This document shows positions 27,051 through 37,575 of a stretch of 64,000 bases of DNA, in pieces; positions within the stretch are counted from its first letter, which is position 1; every line of letters begins with the position of its first letter. The translations under genes were made by a program, and so were the position numbers. The stretch is from positions 4,402,001-4,466,000 of the forward strand of contig CP143430.1 in NCBI GenBank assembly GCA_039636795.1, in the 5' to 3' direction. The notes beneath the pieces were generated by a model. It was not told the DNA's origin. It did no database searches and worked only from the letters and a program-made list of their open reading frames with translations. The DNA comes from Micrococcaceae bacterium Sec5.1. Its GTDB lineage: Bacteria > Actinomycetota > Actinomycetes > Actinomycetales > Micrococcaceae.

Positions 27051-30000
27051 GTGGCAGGAGTGAAGCACGAGGTTCTTCCGGTGCGCTCGTGGGCGCGCCA
27101 GGGCATGCCGCTTTACCTGGTTGCAGTCGGATTGTGCACCGTCCTTTTGGCCGTGGGGTTCGGAAGCGGTATCGGCACACCCACAGCTCAGCTGGCAGGC
27201 GACTTTGCCATCCTTATCGCCGCCCTGACTGCGCTGATGACACACACACGCGCGGCTCTACAGGGACACGGCAATACAAAAGCCCGTTGGTTCGTGGTTG
27301 CCGGTTTGGCTCTCTGGTCCTGCGGGCAAGCACTCTGGACCTTCAACGGCATAGTGCTGGACCACGCCTACCCCTTCCCTTCGGCCTCGGACATCGGATT
27401 CGTCGGCTATGCGCTGCCGGTCGCCGTCGGGCTTGTCCTCCTTTCCAAGGGCGACAGCGTCCGCATGTCGGTTTTGCGCACTGTCCTGGATGTCGGAACG
27501 GTGGCCAGCGCGGTTCTCTTCATCGCGTGGGGCGCAGTGCTGGGCCCGCTGATCGCGGCAGGCAACGTTGACATCCTGGCCTTTCTGACCACGCTGGCCT
27601 ACCCCTTCGTTGACGTGGTTATGGTCTCGCTGGTGATCGTGCTGACCATGCGTGCCGCACGTGGCCGCCGCCTTCCGTGGCTGTGCCTGGGCTTGGGCTT
27701 CCTGGTGCTCGCGTTGACTGACTTGACCTACGTCCGGCTTACCGCTGAAGGCGTCACAGGTGTGACCGGATCCCCCTTGGCGCTTGGCTGGGTAGCAGCT
27801 TTCCTGCTCATCGGGTTCAGCCCCCTGGCTCCAGAGGCCAGCAGCAGCAAGAAAGACGGGCGCACGTATGCTGCGGCATTGGAACTCCTTCCGTACATTC
27901 CCGTTTTTGGTGCAGTCCTTTTCAACCGCAGCCGGGCCATCAACTTGGGAGACCCGATCCTGCTGATCACGGGCCTCCTGGTCTTGGTGTTCGTCATCGT
28001 GCGGCAGGTGCTGATCGTCGTCGAGAATGTGTCCCTTACGCGGGACCTGGAGTCAAAGGTGGCTGCCCGTACAGCCGAGCTTGAGGGCTTGGGAGCGATC
28101 GTGAACTCCTCCGGTGACGCCATCATTGGCAAGACGCCTGAGGGCGAGATCCTCAGTTGGAACCCGGGGGCTGAGCGGATTTTCGGCTACACGGCAGAGC
28201 AGGCCATAGGCAAGAACAGCGACTTCTTTATCCCCGGGGAATTGCGGGAAGCAGAACACGAGGCCCTTCGGACAACTGCCGAAAGCGGTGCCGTTCAAAA
28301 CTTTGAGACCCTTCGCCAACGCGGAGATGGCGTCATCATCCCAGTTTCCGTAACTCTTTCCCCTGTCCGCGGCGAATCAGGCTTCAGGGGTGTGGCCACA
28401 ATTTCCCGGGACATCACGGACCGCAAAGCTGCTGAAGCCGAGCTCCTGGCTGCCCGGGAAGCGGCCTTGGAATCGAGCAGGCTCAAGTCCGAGTTCCTGG
28501 CCACCATGAGCCACGAGATCAGGACTCCCCTGAACGCCGTAATCGGCCTGACGTCGCTCATGTTGGACACGCGCCTGAATGAGGTCCAACGGCAGTACGC
28601 CCAAGGAGTAAAGGGCGCCGGCGAGGTTCTGCTGACGCTGATCAACGACATCCTGGACTTCTCCAAGCTGGAAGCCGGGAAGGTGGACCTGGACATCACG
28701 GCCTTCGATCCGCGGGCGTTGGTGGAAGAGGTTGCCGGACTGGTTGCCGAGCAAGCCCAAAGCAAGGATCTTGAGCTGATCTCCTACTGCCACCCCAACG
28801 TGCCGGAACGGCTCATGGGCGACTCCGGGCGGATCCGCCAGATCCTGCTGAATCTGTCATCCAACGCGGTCAAATTCACCCCTTCAGGCGAGGTGGAAAT
28901 CCAGGTTTCAGTGGTCAGCCAGGACTCAAACAAAGCCTCCCTTGGGTTCGAAGTCCGCGACACGGGAATCGGCATCAGCACCGAAGACCACCACCGGTTG
29001 TTCGAATCCTTCGCCCAGGCAGACGCCTCCACCACCCGCCGTTACGGCGGCACGGGCCTCGGCCTGGCCATCTCACGGCGACTGACGGAAGTCATGGGCG
29101 GCGAAATCGGACTCGACAGTGAAATGGGAGTAGGCAGCAAATTCTGGTTTGTCCTGGAACTGCCTGTCGGCCCACCCGCCACGGACACCGGGCTCCTGCC
29201 CGCCTCGCTTGCGGGCCAAAAGGTCCTGGTGGTGGACGACAACGCCACCAACCGCTTGGTACTGGAGACACAGCTTGCAAGCTGGGGAATGCACCCGGTG
29301 GCAGTCGCAGATGCGCGCACCGCTATGGACGAATACCGACTGGCTGTTTCCGACCACCACCCTTACGACATCGCCGTGGTGGACATGTGCATGCCCGACG
29401 TCGACGGCCTGGAACTGGCCCGCCAAATCAAGGAAGAAAGCAACGGCTCGGGCGGCCCGGGAATCATTCTCCTGACCTCCACCATGCAAGTGGACAAGGC
29501 CGATCTCACGTCCGCGGGGATCCGCGAGTACCTCACCAAGCCCGTACGGAGCTCCGAGTTCTACAACCGACTCCTGCGGCTTCTGGCCACGAAAACGATG
29601 GGCAAGGCAGCGCCCCTTGGAACGCAGCCCGAGCTGCCGCCCCGGGACCCGGAACTCCGCCTCGGCAAACTCCTGGTGGCTGAAGACAATGAGGTCAATC
29701 AGCTGGTGGCCCGCGGGATGGCGAACAGGCTCGGCTACGAAGTAGACATCGTCGACGACGGCGCGCAAGCCGTTGCTGCGACACTCACCGGAAACTATGC
29801 TGCCGTTCTTATGGACTGCCACATGCCGGTGATGGATGGTTTTGAGGCGACAAAGACGATTCGTTCCCGGGATGCCAAAACCGTGAGGATCCCCATCATT
29901 GCCATGACGGCCGGGGCCCTGAACGAGGACCGCGAGCGCTGTTTCGCGGCTGGCATGGACGATTACATCAGCAAGCCTGTGGATCTGGACAAGCTCCGCG

Positions 30001-30506
30001 ACATACTGGCCCGGTGGGTGCCGCAGGAGCGGTTGGAGGCCCAACCGCAGCTGGCGGAAGCACCGCCGTCGACCGCTGTTGTTTTGGACGCTTCCGAGTC
30101 CGGCCACGCTGCCGAGCCCGACGAACCTGACGACGCTGGCAGTACCGTCCTGGACGAGGACAGGCTGCAGATTCTGCGTGAACTTGGGCCGGCGGACGGT
30201 ATGGGCCTGCTGCCCGAAGCCATCAGGGCCTTCCGCGAGGAAGCCCAGCGTGCGCAGGAGAAATTGCGTTCGGCCCTTGAAAGCGGGCAGGCCAACGCGG
30301 TGGAGGCCGCCGCCCACAAACTCGCGGGCGCCGCGGCCAATATAGGCGCTACAGGCGCCGCCACCTTGGCCAAGGACTTGGAACGGCTGGGCCGTGAGGC
30401 GGGCCCGGATGTTGCAGCAGATGGAACGCCTGTACTTGATCAACTGAATTCGGAACTCGCACGGGTGGATGGGGCACTCGCGCGCACATTATTGGGAGCC
30501 CCATGA
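27051..30506 (+). CDS. Hybrid sensor histidine kinase with two receivers and HPt
   Basis: About 1151 aa. In order: eight to ten membrane helices forming an N-terminal sensor (to about residue 330), a PAS domain ([18 protein letters not shown]), HisKA with H in [12 protein letters not shown], HATPase ([28 protein letters not shown]), receiver 1 ([10 protein letters not shown] in [10 protein letters not shown] in LTKPV), receiver 2 ([10 protein letters not shown] in [13 protein letters not shown] in SKPVD) and a C-terminal HPt with H in [17 protein letters not shown] 27051 has an AGGCAGGGG site; ATG 26979 would add 24 residues. It overlaps the receiver-GGDEF gene by ATGA, so it probably phosphorylates that protein through the HPt. 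Confidence 0.92.
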   Translation: MAGVKHEVLPVRSWARQGMPLYLVAVGLCTVLLAVGFGSGIGTPTAQLAGDFAILIAALTALMTHTRAALQGHGNTKARWFVVAGLALWSCGQALWTFNGIVLDHAYPFPSASDIGFVGYALPVAVGLVLLSKGDSVRMSVLRTVLDVGTVASAVLFIAWGAVLGPLIAAGNVDILAFLTTLAYPFVDVVMVSLVIVLTMRAARGRRLPWLCLGLGFLVLALTDLTYVRLTAEGVTGVTGSPLALGWVAAFLLIGFSPLAPEASSSKKDGRTYAAALELLPYIPVFGAVLFNRSRAINLGDPILLITGLLVLVFVIVRQVLIVVENVSLTRDLESKVAARTAELEGLGAIVNSSGDAIIGKTPEGEILSWNPGAERIFGYTAEQAIGKNSDFFIPGELREAEHEALRTTAESGAVQNFETLRQRGDGVIIPVSVTLSPVRGESGFRGVATISRDITDRKAAEAELLAAREAALESSRLKSEFLATMSHEIRTPLNAVIGLTSLMLDTRLNEVQRQYAQGVKGAGEVLLTLINDILDFSKLEAGKVDLDITAFDPRALVEEVAGLVAEQAQSKDLELISYCHPNVPERLMGDSGRIRQILLNLSSNAVKFTPSGEVEIQVSVVSQDSNKASLGFEVRDTGIGISTEDHHRLFESFAQADASTTRRYGGTGLGLAISRRLTEVMGGEIGLDSEMGVGSKFWFVLELPVGPPATDTGLLPASLAGQKVLVVDDNATNRLVLETQLASWGMHPVAVADARTAMDEYRLAVSDHHPYDIAVVDMCMPDVDGLELARQIKEESNGSGGPGIILLTSTMQVDKADLTSAGIREYLTKPVRSSEFYNRLLRLLATKTMGKAAPLGTQPELPPRDPELRLGKLLVAEDNEVNQLVARGMANRLGYEVDIVDDGAQAVAATLTGNYAAVLMDCHMPVMDGFEATKTIRSRDAKTVRIPIIAMTAGALNEDRERCFAAGMDDYISKPVDLDKLRDILARWVPQERLEAQPQLAEAPPSTAVVLDASESGHAAEPDEPDDAGSTVLDEDRLQILRELGPADGMGLLPEAIRAFREEAQRAQEKLRSALESGQANAVEAAAHKLAGAAANIGATGAATLAKDLERLGREAGPDVAADGTPVLDQLNSELARVDGALARTLLGAP

Positions 30507-31432
30507 AAGTATTAATCGCCGATGACGACCAGATTTCCCGGATGATCACCAAGGCCGCCGTCGAGCAATCCGGTCATGACTGCATCGTGGCAGTGGATGG
30601 CGACTCGGCCTGGGACCTTTACCAGGCACATGCTCCGGCGGCCGTGGTGACGGACCTGATGATGCCGGGTTTGAACGGCTTGGATCTTTGCCGGGCGATC
30701 CGCGAGCGCGAGCAGGACACCTACACGTACGTGATCCTGGTGACCTCCCATGGTTCGCGAAAGGACGTCCTGGCAGGCATGGAGGCCGGCGCGGACGATT
30801 ACGTTACCAAACCCTTGGACCCCTTCAACCTGCACATTCGCCTGCTTGCCGCGCAACGCATCACCTCGCTGCACGCAGACCTCGCAAAGTATCGAACGGC
30901 GCTGACAAAACAGGCCCGGACAGACCCCTTGACCAAGCTGAACAACAGGCTCAAGCTGACCGAAGACCTCGGACAACTGCACAGCAGAAGTGACCGCTAC
31001 TCGCGGGATTATTGTCTGGCGATGGTGGATGTGGACAACTTCAAGAGCTACAACGATATTTACGGCCACCAGGCGGGAGACGCGGCATTGGTGGCCATCG
31101 CTTCGACGCTCGCCGGCGAGGTCCGTCAGTCCGACGGCGTGTACAGGTTCGGCGGCGAGGAGTTCCTCCTGGTCCTTCGGGAGCAGACGGCGGCTGGCGC
31201 CGAAGTGGTCATGGAGCGGATTCGGGCAGCTGTTCATGCGCTGCAGATCGAGCACTCCGGGGACCCCGACGGCATACTCACCATCAGCGCCGGTGTCTCG
31301 GCATTCGCTGATGGGCACCGCGCCGGGACGGAGCAGCTGCTGCGCGAAGCGGACCTTGCTCTGTACGCGGCAAAGGCATCGGGCCGGAACCGCGTCACGT
31401 TGGCCAGCACGCTTTCGCAGGGCTTGGAGTAA
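30503..31432 (+). CDS. Response regulator with GGDEF domain (diguanylate cyclase)
   Basis: A 309-aa protein: receiver (IADDDQISR, phospho-acceptor D in VVTDLMMPG, K in VTKPLD) joined by a short helix to a GGDEF domain (DPLTKLNNR; MVDVDNFKSYND; RFGGEEFLLV). The signature is GGEEF, an active variant. No RxxD inhibitory site is obvious five residues upstream (the local sequence is DGVYRFGGEEF). It makes c-di-GMP when phosphorylated, most likely by the hybrid kinase whose stop it overlaps. Convergent with the OpgC gene, ten bases away, with no clear terminator between. Confidence 0.93.
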   Translation: MKVLIADDDQISRMITKAAVEQSGHDCIVAVDGDSAWDLYQAHAPAAVVTDLMMPGLNGLDLCRAIREREQDTYTYVILVTSHGSRKDVLAGMEAGADDYVTKPLDPFNLHIRLLAAQRITSLHADLAKYRTALTKQARTDPLTKLNNRLKLTEDLGQLHSRSDRYSRDYCLAMVDVDNFKSYNDIYGHQAGDAALVAIASTLAGEVRQSDGVYRFGGEEFLLVLREQTAAGAEVVMERIRAAVHALQIEHSGDPDGILTISAGVSAFADGHRAGTEQLLREADLALYAAKASGRNRVTLASTLSQGLE

Positions 31433-31442
31433 AACTGGCACC

Positions 31443-33918
31443 TCAGGTAGGGATGCTTCCGAAGAGGAAACGCCTCTTCACCATCACCCAAAGGAGTCCC
31501 AACACCACGGCGTACGCTGCTGTGTTGATGTAGATCTCGCCCTGCCGCAGCATAGGAATGTTGGCAACCACAGCGATCAGAACGACGTGCAGGACGAAGA
31601 CATACAGTGTGGCTTGCCCCAGGGGGATGAAGAACCACCCCAACGCCCTTGCCACTGGTTTCCAGTAAGCGGTAAGGAAGGCGTACGCGGTGACCACGAG
31701 GACCAGGACATTCAACAGGCGTCCCGGATCCAGGTACGTGCGGCCAAAAAAGGCATCGTACATGGCCCGATAGGCGGTGTCCGGAATGATGGCCAAGCGA
31801 AGGTCAAAACTATTCGCCAGGTAGGGATTGCACCAGGACAGGAAGGTGAACGCCACTGACATCACTGTGCACACCGCAACCACCCAGCGATGTGCCAGCA
31901 GCCAGGCGGAGATTTTCCGGCGATGGAATCCTGCCACCATGCCAATGACAAACAGCACCTGCCACACGAGCAGAGGGAAGGAATCTTCAAACTGGGACGG
32001 CAGCAGCCGGAACCGGGTGATAGTGCCAACGGCATAAATCACGAGCGTGGCAGCCAACACCCACAACGCCTTTCCCTTGGTGAGGGCAGCGAGGATCAGT
32101 GGGCTGATCAGCAGCAGGATCACATAGAGGCCCATCACGTTGAACTGCCAGGGTCCGAACTGCAGCATCACGATGGCGGGAAGCACATTGGCGGGCACCG
32201 GGAACTGCAGCAGCGACTCCATTCCGGCGTAGAGGTCGTATGTGCGGCCGACGGCGTTGTGCCCGGCTCCCCCCGTTCCCTGATCTACGTAGGTCGTCAG
32301 GGCATCGGTCTGGAAGAATGGCAGCAAGGAAAGCAGGAAGACGCCCACGAGGACGGCAAGGGCTGTCACGTAGAGCTTGCCGGCGCGACGAGCGGTCAGG
32401 TCCACTACCTTGCCGAAGTCCTCTTTAACCTTGGGTCCGTAGACCATTCCCACAACGAATCCGGAGAAGAGGACAAACAGCTCCGCCCCGGAGACAAACC
32501 CTACGGCTTCCTGGGTCAGCAGCTGGAAGAGCGAAATCATGCCCAGGTGGTTGACCACCACGAACACAATTGCCACGCCGCGAAGGAAGTCAATGCGGGA
32601 GTCACGGCGCGATGCCTCTCCATACCCCCATGAGCCAACCGCAGCCACCCTGCGAGGAAGCTGCCATAGGGCGATGAGGATGATGGCCAAGGCCGCAGCG
32701 ACCGTCCAGGCAGCAGCTCCGGACAAAGCGTTTGACCGGCCAGCTTGTTGCCCTCCGATGATGGCAGTGACGGGTGCCGTCGTTAGGCTCGACTTCGCCA
32801 ATGCAGCACCTGCAGCTTCTGCCAGGGAGGCATCACCTGTTAGCCGCCAATCGATGCTTGCCACACCGGTATCCCGCGTACTCGTTCGTTCATCCCAAAC
32901 TACGGCCGCGATCCTGTCAAAAGGCGTTGATGTGCTTGTTTGGAGCGTCTGGGTCCACCACGAAAGCTTGAGGTCTCGGTTCGCCATGGCGGTTACAGAC
33001 GGACTGTAGAAGGCCGAGGTCTGCAGCACCATTGGCTTGCCTCGTTGTTGGACATAGGAAGAATAGAAATCCTCGCTGCCGGACCGGGTCAGCATGCTGG
33101 CAAGCTCGCCATCCGCGGGCAGCGTGTTGACCGCAGACTTGCCGCCGGTGTCATCGTGATAGGCAGTCAACCCAACCCAATCCACCACGTCATCGCCTGG
33201 ATAGTAGGGTGCGTAGGCGGCGTCCGATCCGTTCCACGCGCCGTCTTTGTTGGTGTCCAGCGTGGCAAAGCCTTCTGTTCCTGGACTGGGTGCGTTCCGG
33301 TGCCGTTCAAAGGGGTAGCCCAAGGTAAGGCTGCCAGACCATGACCGTCTCGCCGTCGTCGGTTTTGAAGCCCTCGGCGACATTCCGAAATGCGGCCTTG
33401 TATTGGAGCGGCTGTTGGCCCCATTCTGTCCAACTCGCGTTCATGTCAGGCGCAAACCGGATCAGGAGCTGGCCGTGGAAATCGGATGCGAGGCTCTGGA
33501 CTTTTGCGGCGAAGGCCTCTGCTTGAGCCCGGTCCACCTGATCAAGGGGTATGGAAGGCTGCACCGTGAGCATGGCGTGCGATCCGAGCGACGAGGCTTG
33601 AAGCAGGAATTGCCTGATGTCCTCCTCCTCACCCGATCGGATTGGCAGGGAGATCTCGTGCCCGAGCAGGGCAGGAGCTGCGCCCAGCCGTTCGGCGAAA
33701 GCCTGCGCGGAATCCTCGCCCCACTCCAGTACTGCACCGAGGAGGGGTTTGCCTTCCCCTGGATAAGCTGCATTCCCCGCGGCGTGTGCCGTCCCCACAG
33801 CGTGTGCCGTCCCCACAGCGTGTGCCGGACCCGTAGGCAGCGCGAGCAAGAGGAAAAGTGCGACAAGTAGCCAGACCGCCGGCCTCGCCACAGGATGTGA
33901 TGACCTGGCTGTTCGCAT
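31443..33918 (-). pseudogene. GH26-like / OpgC acyltransferase fusion gene with a frameshift
   Basis: Two adjoining frames make one protein of about 825 aa. The N-terminal part (start ATG 33918) has a signal peptide, an 18-bp repeat region and a glycoside-hydrolase-26-like domain (LLIRFAPDMNASWTEWGQQ) up to MVWQPYLG. Reading must then skip one base near 33325 to continue as GYPFERHRNAP, completing that domain, followed by an OpgC-type membrane acyltransferase (DFLRGVAIVFVVVNHLG; about ten helices) to 31443. OpgC proteins succinylate periplasmic glucans in Proteobacteria; here a surface-glycan role is inference. In GH26 enzymes the acid/base is Glu in HEMNG; here the matching place is PDMNA, so hydrolase activity is doubtful. 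Could be a real mutation or a sequencing error. Confidence 0.75.
33782..33826 (-). repeat. 18-bp tandem repeat at the signal-peptide end of the GH26-like gene
   Basis: Unit GCGTGTGCCGTCCCCACA: two exact copies (33782 and 33800) and a half copy (33818-33826). On the minus strand it encodes AVGTAH repeats directly after the signal-peptide cleavage zone. Confidence 0.9.
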
Positions 33919-33976
33919 GCTCCGTAGTCCCCCAAGAATTGCAACGTTCACCGATTCTGGCTGGCTGCCCGAGCAA

Positions 33977-34054
33977 AACTCTATAGGCCAGCGCCGTCTG
34001 CTGGGCGCTCTGAGCGAAATCGCTGGTTCCTTGTCAGAGGCCGTCTATAGAGTT
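33977..34054. promoter_or_regulatory. Mirrored promoter region with AACTCTATAG / CTATAGAGTT
   Basis: A perfect 10-bp inverted repeat (33977-33986 and 34045-34054). Each arm reads outward as a -10-like TATAGA, one toward the GH26/OpgC gene and one toward ptrB. On the plus strand the -10 ends eight bases before the ptrB ATG, which has no ribosome site, so the ptrB transcript may be leaderless. Confidence 0.5.
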
Positions 34055-34059
34055 GCCGT

Positions 34060-36285
34060 ATGAGCCACACTTCCTCCGCGCCTGCCGCTGTCCCTGCCAA
34101 CGGTTCAGCGCCGCAGCCGCCTGTTGCCAAACGTGTCCCCAGCCGCCGCGAACACCACGGTGACGTCTTTGTGGACAACTACGAATGGCTCCGGGACAAG
34201 GAATCCGCGGAGGTAGTGGAGCACCTCAAGGCAGAGAACGCCTATCAGGAGGCTGTCACCGCGCATCAGGCACCGCTCCGGGAAACAATATTCCAGGAGA
34301 TCAAGGGCCGCACCCAGGAAACTGATCTGTCCGTACCCAGCCGTAAGGATGGCTGGTGGTATTACAGCCGTTCAGTGGAGGGCAAGGAATACAGCATCCA
34401 TTGCCGGGTGGTGGCGCGGAACACTGGTGACCCCGTAACTGACTGGACTCCGCCATCCGTTGAGCCGGGCGTGGAGATCCCGGGCGAGCAGGTGCTTCTG
34501 GACGGAAACGTGGAAGCCGAGGGCCAGCCGTTTTTCAGCATCGGTGGCGCTGCCGTGACCATCGACGGCAACCTTTACGCATACGCGGTGGATAACTCCG
34601 GCGACGAACGATTCACACTGCGGATCAAGGACCTCCGGACGGGCGAACTCCTGCCGGACGTCATCGAGAACATCTTCTATGGCGTGGCGTTCTCCCCCGA
34701 CGGCACCCGTATCTTCTACACCGTGGTGGACGATTCCTGGCGTCCCTACCAGGTCAAGTCACACGTCTTGGGCACGCCGGTTGCCGAAGATGAGGTTCTT
34801 TACCAGGAGGACGACGCCGCGATGTGGTTGGGGTTCGATCTCGCCTCTGACCGCCGCCACCTTGTGCTCAGCATCGGCTGCTCCGAGTTCAGCGAGACCC
34901 GGCTGCTCCGTTTTGACGATTACGACGCCGGGCTCAGCACAGTCATTCCGCGCGAGGAGCACATTCTTTATGAGGCCGAGCCCTTCCTCCTGGCTGGCAA
35001 GGAGACCCTGCTCCTGACCCACAACAAGGACGCCATCAACTCGATGGTGAGCCTGGTTGACCCGTTCGAGCTCACCAAGCCGCTGGCAGAGCAGCACTGG
35101 CGGACCGTCGTCGAGCATTCCGACGACGTCCGCGTCAACGGCGCGGGCGTCACGTCCACGCACCTCGTGCTGTCCATCCGGAAGGACACCATTGAGCGTG
35201 TTCAGGTGCTGCCACTCGCTGGACTGGGCACCCCGGAGCAGGCCGCGCCCGTGGAGCCGGCCTTCGACGAAGAGCTCTACACGGCCGGCGTTTCCAGCTC
35301 CGACTATGAGGCCCCCGTGATCCGCATGGGATACACCTCCTACTTCACACCGTCGCGCGTCTACGACTTCGTTCTGCCCACTCCTGAGCTGTCATCAGGC
35401 CAGCTGCTGCTTCGCAAGGAAAGTCCCGTCCTGGGCGGTTATTCCGGCGAGGATTATGTGGCCACCCGTGAGTGGGCAACCGCCGACGACGGCACCCGGA
35501 TTCCGCTGTCAGTGCTGCACCACACTTCGGTACAGCAGGACGGCACGGCAGCTGGCTTGGTGTACGGCTATGGCTCGTACGAGATGAGCATGGACCCGGG
35601 CTTCGGCGTTGCCCGCTTGTCGCTGTTGGACCGCGGGATCGTCATGGTCATTGCGCACATCCGCGGCGGTGGTGAGCTGGGCCGTCACTGGTACGACGAC
35701 GGGAAGAAGTTCAGCAAGAAGAACACTTTCACGGACTTCATCGCGGCCACCGACTGGCTGGCTGGTTCCGGCTGGGTGGACCCCTCCCGGGTTGCTGCCA
35801 TGGGTGGTTCCGCTGGTGGCCTGCTCATGGGTGCCATCGCCAACATGGCTCCTGAAAAGTACGCGGCAGTGGTGGCTCAGGTGCCGTTCGTGGATCCATT
35901 GACCAGCATCCTGGATCCCGAGCTTCCCTTGTCGGCCTTGGAATGGGAAGAGTGGGGCAACCCCATCACCGATCCCGCGGCCTATGCCTACATGAAGTCC
36001 TACACTCCATACGAGAACGTACGGAGCGTGCCCTACCCCAAGATCGCAGCCGTGACTTCCTTCAACGACACCCGGGTTCTGTACGTGGAACCGGCCAAGT
36101 GGGTGCAGGCACTGCGTTCGGCAACCACGGGCTCCGAACCGATCGTCATGAAGATCGAGATGGACGGCGGCCACGGCGGAGCGTCCGGTCGGTACGTGCA
36201 GTGGCGCGAGCGGGCTTGGGACTACGCGTTTGTTGCCGACTCGCTGCGTGCCACGGAACTGCTTCCTGGAGCGGGGCTCAAGTAG
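34060..36285 (+). CDS. ptrB: Oligopeptidase B-type prolyl oligopeptidase (S9A)
   Basis: A 741-aa cytoplasmic serine peptidase: N-terminal segment PVAKRVPSRREHHGDVFVDNYEWLRD, a seven-bladed propeller, and a C-terminal alpha/beta hydrolase with the nucleophile in AMGGSAGGLLMGA (about residue 590), Asp in SFNDTRVLYVEP and His in DGGHGGASGR. It cleaves peptides after basic residues, with the propeller excluding large proteins. The start codon lacks a ribosome site but sits right after a -10-like box. No operon partner. The short gap to the left contains the divergent GH26/OpgC promoter. Confidence 0.95.
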   Translation: MSHTSSAPAAVPANGSAPQPPVAKRVPSRREHHGDVFVDNYEWLRDKESAEVVEHLKAENAYQEAVTAHQAPLRETIFQEIKGRTQETDLSVPSRKDGWWYYSRSVEGKEYSIHCRVVARNTGDPVTDWTPPSVEPGVEIPGEQVLLDGNVEAEGQPFFSIGGAAVTIDGNLYAYAVDNSGDERFTLRIKDLRTGELLPDVIENIFYGVAFSPDGTRIFYTVVDDSWRPYQVKSHVLGTPVAEDEVLYQEDDAAMWLGFDLASDRRHLVLSIGCSEFSETRLLRFDDYDAGLSTVIPREEHILYEAEPFLLAGKETLLLTHNKDAINSMVSLVDPFELTKPLAEQHWRTVVEHSDDVRVNGAGVTSTHLVLSIRKDTIERVQVLPLAGLGTPEQAAPVEPAFDEELYTAGVSSSDYEAPVIRMGYTSYFTPSRVYDFVLPTPELSSGQLLLRKESPVLGGYSGEDYVATREWATADDGTRIPLSVLHHTSVQQDGTAAGLVYGYGSYEMSMDPGFGVARLSLLDRGIVMVIAHIRGGGELGRHWYDDGKKFSKKNTFTDFIAATDWLAGSGWVDPSRVAAMGGSAGGLLMGAIANMAPEKYAAVVAQVPFVDPLTSILDPELPLSALEWEEWGNPITDPAAYAYMKSYTPYENVRSVPYPKIAAVTSFNDTRVLYVEPAKWVQALRSATTGSEPIVMKIEMDGGHGGASGRYVQWRERAWDYAFVADSLRATELLPGAGLK

Positions 36286-37069
36286 CGGTGGAACGGGAAC
36301 ATGAGGCGCTGCGCTTGGCCGCGGGTCTCGTTGCCGCATCGCTTGCTCCTGGCGCTTTGAGTTTCGCTGAAAGAGGCTGTCGCTTCCGGATACACACCCG
36401 ATGACCAGCTTGACTGGCTGGACGAGACAGAAGCCGTCGACGATCCCCGAGCCAGCGAGTGACGCCGAGGAAGGAAGCAGTCCCTCGCCCACTGCGCCGC
36501 TCCGAACAAGAAATCATCTTTGGAACGACAAACGCCCGAAAGGGCTGGATTGACGTTCTCGCTGTGCAACGAAACATCGTCGCACAGGCTTGGGAACGGC
36601 TTACTTCCGACCGCGTGAATCGTTTGCTGCTGAGGATGGAGTAGGCGTCGAGGTAGTCACGGGCGTAGCCGCGGGAGTAGACGGCGAGCAGTTTCGATGC
36701 GACTGAATCTTTCAGTGACAGCACGGGTCCGACGTCCACGATTGCGGGTTTGTTCTCCCACCAGTCCAAACCGAGATCAATCACGACCGTCGCATCGTCC
36801 TTGGCCACAGTCAGGCTGGCGAACTCCTCGTATTGGCGGGTGATCTCCACTGAGTATCCAGCACCGACAAGTGCGTAGGTGATTTTGTCCACGGCGGCCG
36901 CGAAGGTCTCGGGAGTATGCCAGCGGTGCTGGGCGAACAGGTCAATGTCCTCAGACATTCTGTCGATCACGCCGTGTGCGGCAAGTGCCTGTCCACCGGC
37001 GAGGATGAACCCGTCCGTGGCAAGAACAGAGAGAGCTATTTCCGTTGCTACGCGTTGAGCGTCGTCCAT
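36278..37069 (-). CDS. AbiEii/AbiGii-type nucleotidyltransferase toxin, C-terminus degraded
   Basis: The open frame is 263 aa, but only about the first 155 residues look like the family: FILAGGQALAAHG, the metal-binding SEDIDLF, VVIDLGLDW and the SRGYARDYLDAYSI segment. After RFTRSEV (about 36600) the sequence becomes Arg/Ser/Ala-rich and does not resemble the usual C-terminal helices, so a frameshift or recombination end is likely. ATG 37069 lies inside the upstream antitoxin gene (22-base overlap), the usual arrangement for a coupled toxin-antitoxin pair. Such toxins transfer nucleotides to RNA and cause growth arrest. Whether this copy still works is doubtful. Confidence 0.6.
   Translation of the reverse strand: MDDAQRVATEIALSVLATDGFILAGGQALAAHGVIDRMSEDIDLFAQHRWHTPETFAAAVDKITYALVGAGYSVEITRQYEEFASLTVAKDDATVVIDLGLDWWENKPAIVDVGPVLSLKDSVASKLLAVYSRGYARDYLDAYSILSSKRFTRSEVSRSQACATMFRCTARTSIQPFRAFVVPKMISCSERRSGRGTASFLGVTRWLGDRRRLLSRPASQAGHRVCIRKRQPLSAKLKAPGASDAATRPAAKRSASCSRSTAT
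36286..36600. other. Degraded coding region between ptrB and the toxin gene
   Basis: No intact gene is seen here. On the plus strand 36288-36355 reads open (EREHEALRLAAGLVAASL) and, in another frame, 36370-36462 reads KEAVASGYTPDDQLDWLDET then VDDPRASE and stop. Together they look like the frameshifted tail of one small acidic protein. On the minus strand the toxin frame also continues through but loses all family likeness. A decayed junction is the simplest reading. Confidence 0.35.
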
Positions 37070-37542
37070 CCAGGATGTTCCTTGCTTTCGCGGTGTATGG
37101 GCAGCTGGGGAAAGGCGTCATTCCATAGCTGCCGGCACCGAGCGGGCAATCGCATGGAAGGCCACAAAGCAACCAGCCTGTCGGGGTTGATGATCCGGGC
37201 CATCTCTTCAGCGGATCCTGAGTTCTGCAGTGTCAGCTGGTAGAGCGTCCTGCAGCTGGCGTCATCGCCGACGTCATAGCGACGCTCTGGGCCCCAGTCC
37301 AAGTGGATGGGCAGTACCACATCACCGGATGCTGGCCCTTTCAGGTCTTCCAGTGAATCAGGGAGGAGGTAGACCAGGGAGTCGGCGATAGTGTGCCTGA
37401 CCTCTGGTCCATATACGTACTCTCGCAGTCCGGCACGGACACGTTCAGCGACTGTGGTCCCTTCCCGGGCCGCTTTGGCGTGTGCCTGGTTCCATAGCTC
37501 GTTCTCAACACGGACCGAACGCCTGGGCGTGCCTGCCGACAT
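37048..37542 (-). CDS. Antitoxin-like DNA-binding protein of the AbiEii pair
   Basis: A 164-aa protein starting at ATG 37542, which has a strong GGAAGAAGG site. The N-terminal 45 residues (TPRRSVRVENELWNQAHAKA then GTTVAERVRAGLREYV) look like a ribbon-helix-helix DNA-binding segment. The remaining 120 residues, with VVLPIHLDWGPERRYDVG, are unrecognised. It overlaps the toxin gene by 22 bases. A 28-bp perfect palindrome lies 34 bp upstream and is the natural operator for self-repression. Antitoxin role follows from context. Confidence 0.65.
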   Translation of the reverse strand: MSAGTPRRSVRVENELWNQAHAKAAREGTTVAERVRAGLREYVYGPEVRHTIADSLVYLLPDSLEDLKGPASGDVVLPIHLDWGPERRYDVGDDASCRTLYQLTLQNSGSAEEMARIINPDRLVALWPSMRLPARCRQLWNDAFPQLPIHRESKEHPGWTTLNA

Positions 37543-37575
37543 TGTTGACCTTCTTCCAAGGGGCTTCCGTCCCAT

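Noticed and set aside
30512..31441. 309-residue open frame antisense to the receiver-GGDEF gene
   Set aside because: Mirror frame of a well-supported gene, with no ribosome site or recognisable motif.
34060..36285. Antisense frames within ptrB
   Set aside because: No motif or ribosome site; the sense strand has the full catalytic triad.
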